Positions 5,485 to 6,479 of a DNA stretch of 6,479 nucleotides are shown in pieces. Location: assembly GCA_003445795.1 (NCBI GenBank), contig DMCN01000024.1, forward strand, positions 5,798-12,276, read 5' to 3'. A program made the position numbers and the translations under genes. The stretch is from Gallionellaceae bacterium (GTDB lineage Bacteria; Pseudomonadota; Gammaproteobacteria; Burkholderiales; Gallionellaceae). How positions within the stretch are numbered: the stretch's first letter is position 1; every line of letters starts with the position of its first letter. The notes under the pieces were generated by a model, which worked only from the letters and a program-made list of their open reading frames with translations, was not told where the DNA came from and searched no databases.

Positions 5485-6096
5485 TCATTCCTGTATCAAC
5501 CATTTTGTGTCCTGCCCCAGCGCGGCGACCACGCGGTCCCAACGCGACTCCAGCGTGGCGTCGATCTGGCTGTTGGCGGTCTCGATGCGCGCGCCGCCGC
5601 GTTCGATGCGGTCGTCCTCGAAAATCTTCCAGCCGGAATGGGTCAGTTGTTCGCCCATGCGCTCGCGCACCAGCGCGGCATCGTCCGGATGCAGCACCAG
5701 ATGCGCGCCCTGGTTGAAATGCGGCAGCGTGCCGATGGCTTCGCGCACCACGCCGAGCAGCAGTTCCGGGTTCACCTTCAATGCCTGGTGCAGCATCTGC
5801 CGCGCGATATCCAGCGACAGCCCGAGCAGTTCCTGGGCGACCTGTTCGTCCGCCTGTTTCGACAGCGCGTCGATCAGTGCGGCCAGCCGCTGGTTCTCCT
5901 GCAAGGCCTTCTGCATGCCCTCGGCGTAGCCGTTGCGGTAGCCTTCATCGCGCGCCAGTTTCTCTATCTCCTCGAGTTGCGAAGCGGTGGGCAGCGCCAC
6001 GCCACCCGTGCTCGCCAATGCGCCTGCCTCGAAGTTGGGCAGTTCCCAGCGTTGCCAGGCGGTGAGTTTCTCCGGCGCTGTGACGACATCAGACAT
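5485..6096 (-). CDS. fliH: FliH, regulator of the flagellar export ATPase
   Basis: FliH dimerises, binds the N-terminus of FliI, holds its ATPase activity down, and tethers the complex to FliN in the C-ring and to FlhA. It acts as the peripheral stalk of this F1-like machine. The 203-residue product has W14 and W17 in WQRWELPNF near the N-terminus; paired tryptophans in this region anchor FliH to the C-ring in Salmonella. Residues 48-64 form one uninterrupted AxxxGxxxGxxxGxxxA run (A48, G52, G56, G60, A64), the glycine-repeat helix typical of FliH. A long helical part (about 65-125) follows, then the C-terminal domain with HLVLHPDD (132-139) and RIERGGARIETANSQIDATL (163-182). The ATG at 6096 overlaps the fliG end by 8 bases and follows GAGGAA in fliG. 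FliH proteins are variable, but these motifs and the fliG-fliI setting make the call firm. Confidence 0.95.
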   Translation of the reverse strand: MSDVVTAPEKLTAWQRWELPNFEAGALASTGGVALPTASQLEEIEKLARDEGYRNGYAEGMQKALQENQRLAALIDALSKQADEQVAQELLGLSLDIARQMLHQALKVNPELLLGVVREAIGTLPHFNQGAHLVLHPDDAALVRERMGEQLTHSGWKIFEDDRIERGGARIETANSQIDATLESRWDRVVAALGQDTKWLIQE

Positions 6097-6479
6097 ACGC
6101 TTCCTCGCCCTTGCCGCCGATCACGACCTGTCCTTCGTCGGCCAGACGGCGCACGATCTTGAGGATCTCCTTCTGCTCGGCTTCCACGTCGCTGAGTTTG
6201 ACCGGGCCCTTGGATTCCAGGTCTTCGCGCAGCATCTCGGCGGCGCGTTGCGACATGTTCTTGAATACCTTCTCGCGCAGTTCCTCGCTGGCGCCCTTGA
6301 GCGCGACGATGAGCGATTCGGACTGCACTTCGCGCAGCACCAGCTGGATGCCGCGGTCCTCGACCTCGAGCAGGTCCTCGAACACGAACATCTCGTCCAT
6401 CATCTTCTGCGCAAGCTCGGCATCGTGGGTGCGCACCGATTCCAGCACGGCTTCCTGGTTGCCCATGTAGTTGAGGATC
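6089..6479 (-). CDS. fliG: FliG, flagellar motor switch protein (C-terminal 129 residues; start beyond the window)
   Basis: FliG is the rotor protein that meets the stator and generates torque. The frame is open to the right edge; the first whole codon is 6478-6476 and the visible part begins ILNYMGNQEAVLESV, so the methionine at 6466 is internal. About 200 N-terminal residues, compared with the usual length of about 331, lie outside. The visible part ends the middle domain and covers the C-terminal torque domain: FVFEDLLEVEDRGIQ (containing the EDR motif), ALKGASEELREKVF, NMSQRAAEMLREDLESKGPVK, then LSDVEAEQKEILKIVRRLA and the typical GEEAYV end. Compared with my recollection of E. coli FliG, Lys264 and Arg281 are kept, while Asp288 is Glu and Arg297 is Lys, so the charge pattern is intact. 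The upstream gene should be fliF. Confidence 0.97.
   Translation of the reverse strand, partial: ILNYMGNQEAVLESVRTHDAELAQKMMDEMFVFEDLLEVEDRGIQLVLREVQSESLIVALKGASEELREKVFKNMSQRAAEMLREDLESKGPVKLSDVEAEQKEILKIVRRLADEGQVVIGGKGEEAYV
6101..6106 (-). promoter_or_regulatory. Shine-Dalgarno of fliH inside fliG
   Basis: The minus strand reads GAGGAA shortly before the fliH ATG at 6096 (GAGG core with a 6-base spacer). It lies in the GEEAYV-encoding end of fliG. Together with the 8-base overlap it points to coupled translation of fliG and fliH. Confidence 0.75.

Noticed and set aside
4158..5717. 519-residue open frame on the plus strand opposite fliI and the end of fliH
   Set aside because: It is antisense to a gene with complete FliI motifs; the His/Asp/Val/Arg-rich translation is typical of a shadow frame in GC-rich DNA, with no recognisable domain.
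1..6479. Undescribed system or mobile cargo within the flagellar cluster
   Set aside because: Every stretch is accounted for by standard flagellar genes in canonical order, with one 92-base gap; there is no insertion sequence, integrase, tRNA or atypical composition.

Overview
The window is a piece of a chromosomal flagellar gene cluster from a Gram-negative bacterium. Nine genes, all on the minus strand, read from right to left: fliG (3' part only), fliH, fliI, fliJ, fliK, fliL, fliM, fliN and fliO (5' part only). The gene order is the enteric fliFGHIJK block followed directly by the fliLMNO(PQR) block. This order, the high GC content and the alanine-rich proteins suggest a beta- or gammaproteobacterium. 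A betaproteobacterium is my best guess, but nothing here fixes the genus.

Layout. 6479-6089 encodes the C-terminal 129 residues of the rotor protein FliG. 6096-5485 (FliH), 5474-4074 (FliI) and 4064-3603 (FliJ) encode the cytoplasmic ATPase complex of the flagellar export apparatus. 3586-2486 encodes the hook-length ruler FliK. A 92-base gap follows, the only one longer than 16 bases, and it holds a perfect 9-bp inverted repeat. 2393-1752 (FliL, stator-associated membrane protein), 1736-729 (FliM) and 736-335 (FliN) follow; FliM and FliN form the C-ring switch. 321-1 encodes the start of FliO, the membrane protein that helps assemble the export gate; fliP, fliQ and fliR would be expected beyond the left edge.

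How they work together. FliG, FliM and FliN form the rotor and switch complex that takes torque from the stators and responds to CheY-P. FliL sits with the stators. FliH, FliI and FliJ deliver substrates to the export gate, whose assembly needs FliO. FliK sets hook length and switches substrate specificity. Genes are overlapped or closely spaced (8-base overlaps at fliG/fliH and fliM/fliN; gaps of 9-16 bases otherwise), consistent with one co-transcribed, translationally coupled unit. The possible regulatory break is the fliK-fliL gap.

All genes look intact where visible, with expected motifs and near-usual lengths. I see no mobile element, RNA gene, CRISPR array or foreign cargo, and no evidence of an undescribed system. 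The points worth a second look are small: the fliK-fliL hairpin, a long low-complexity insert in FliL carrying a 9-bp tandem repeat, an internal repeat in FliK, and weak ribosome binding sites at several starts.
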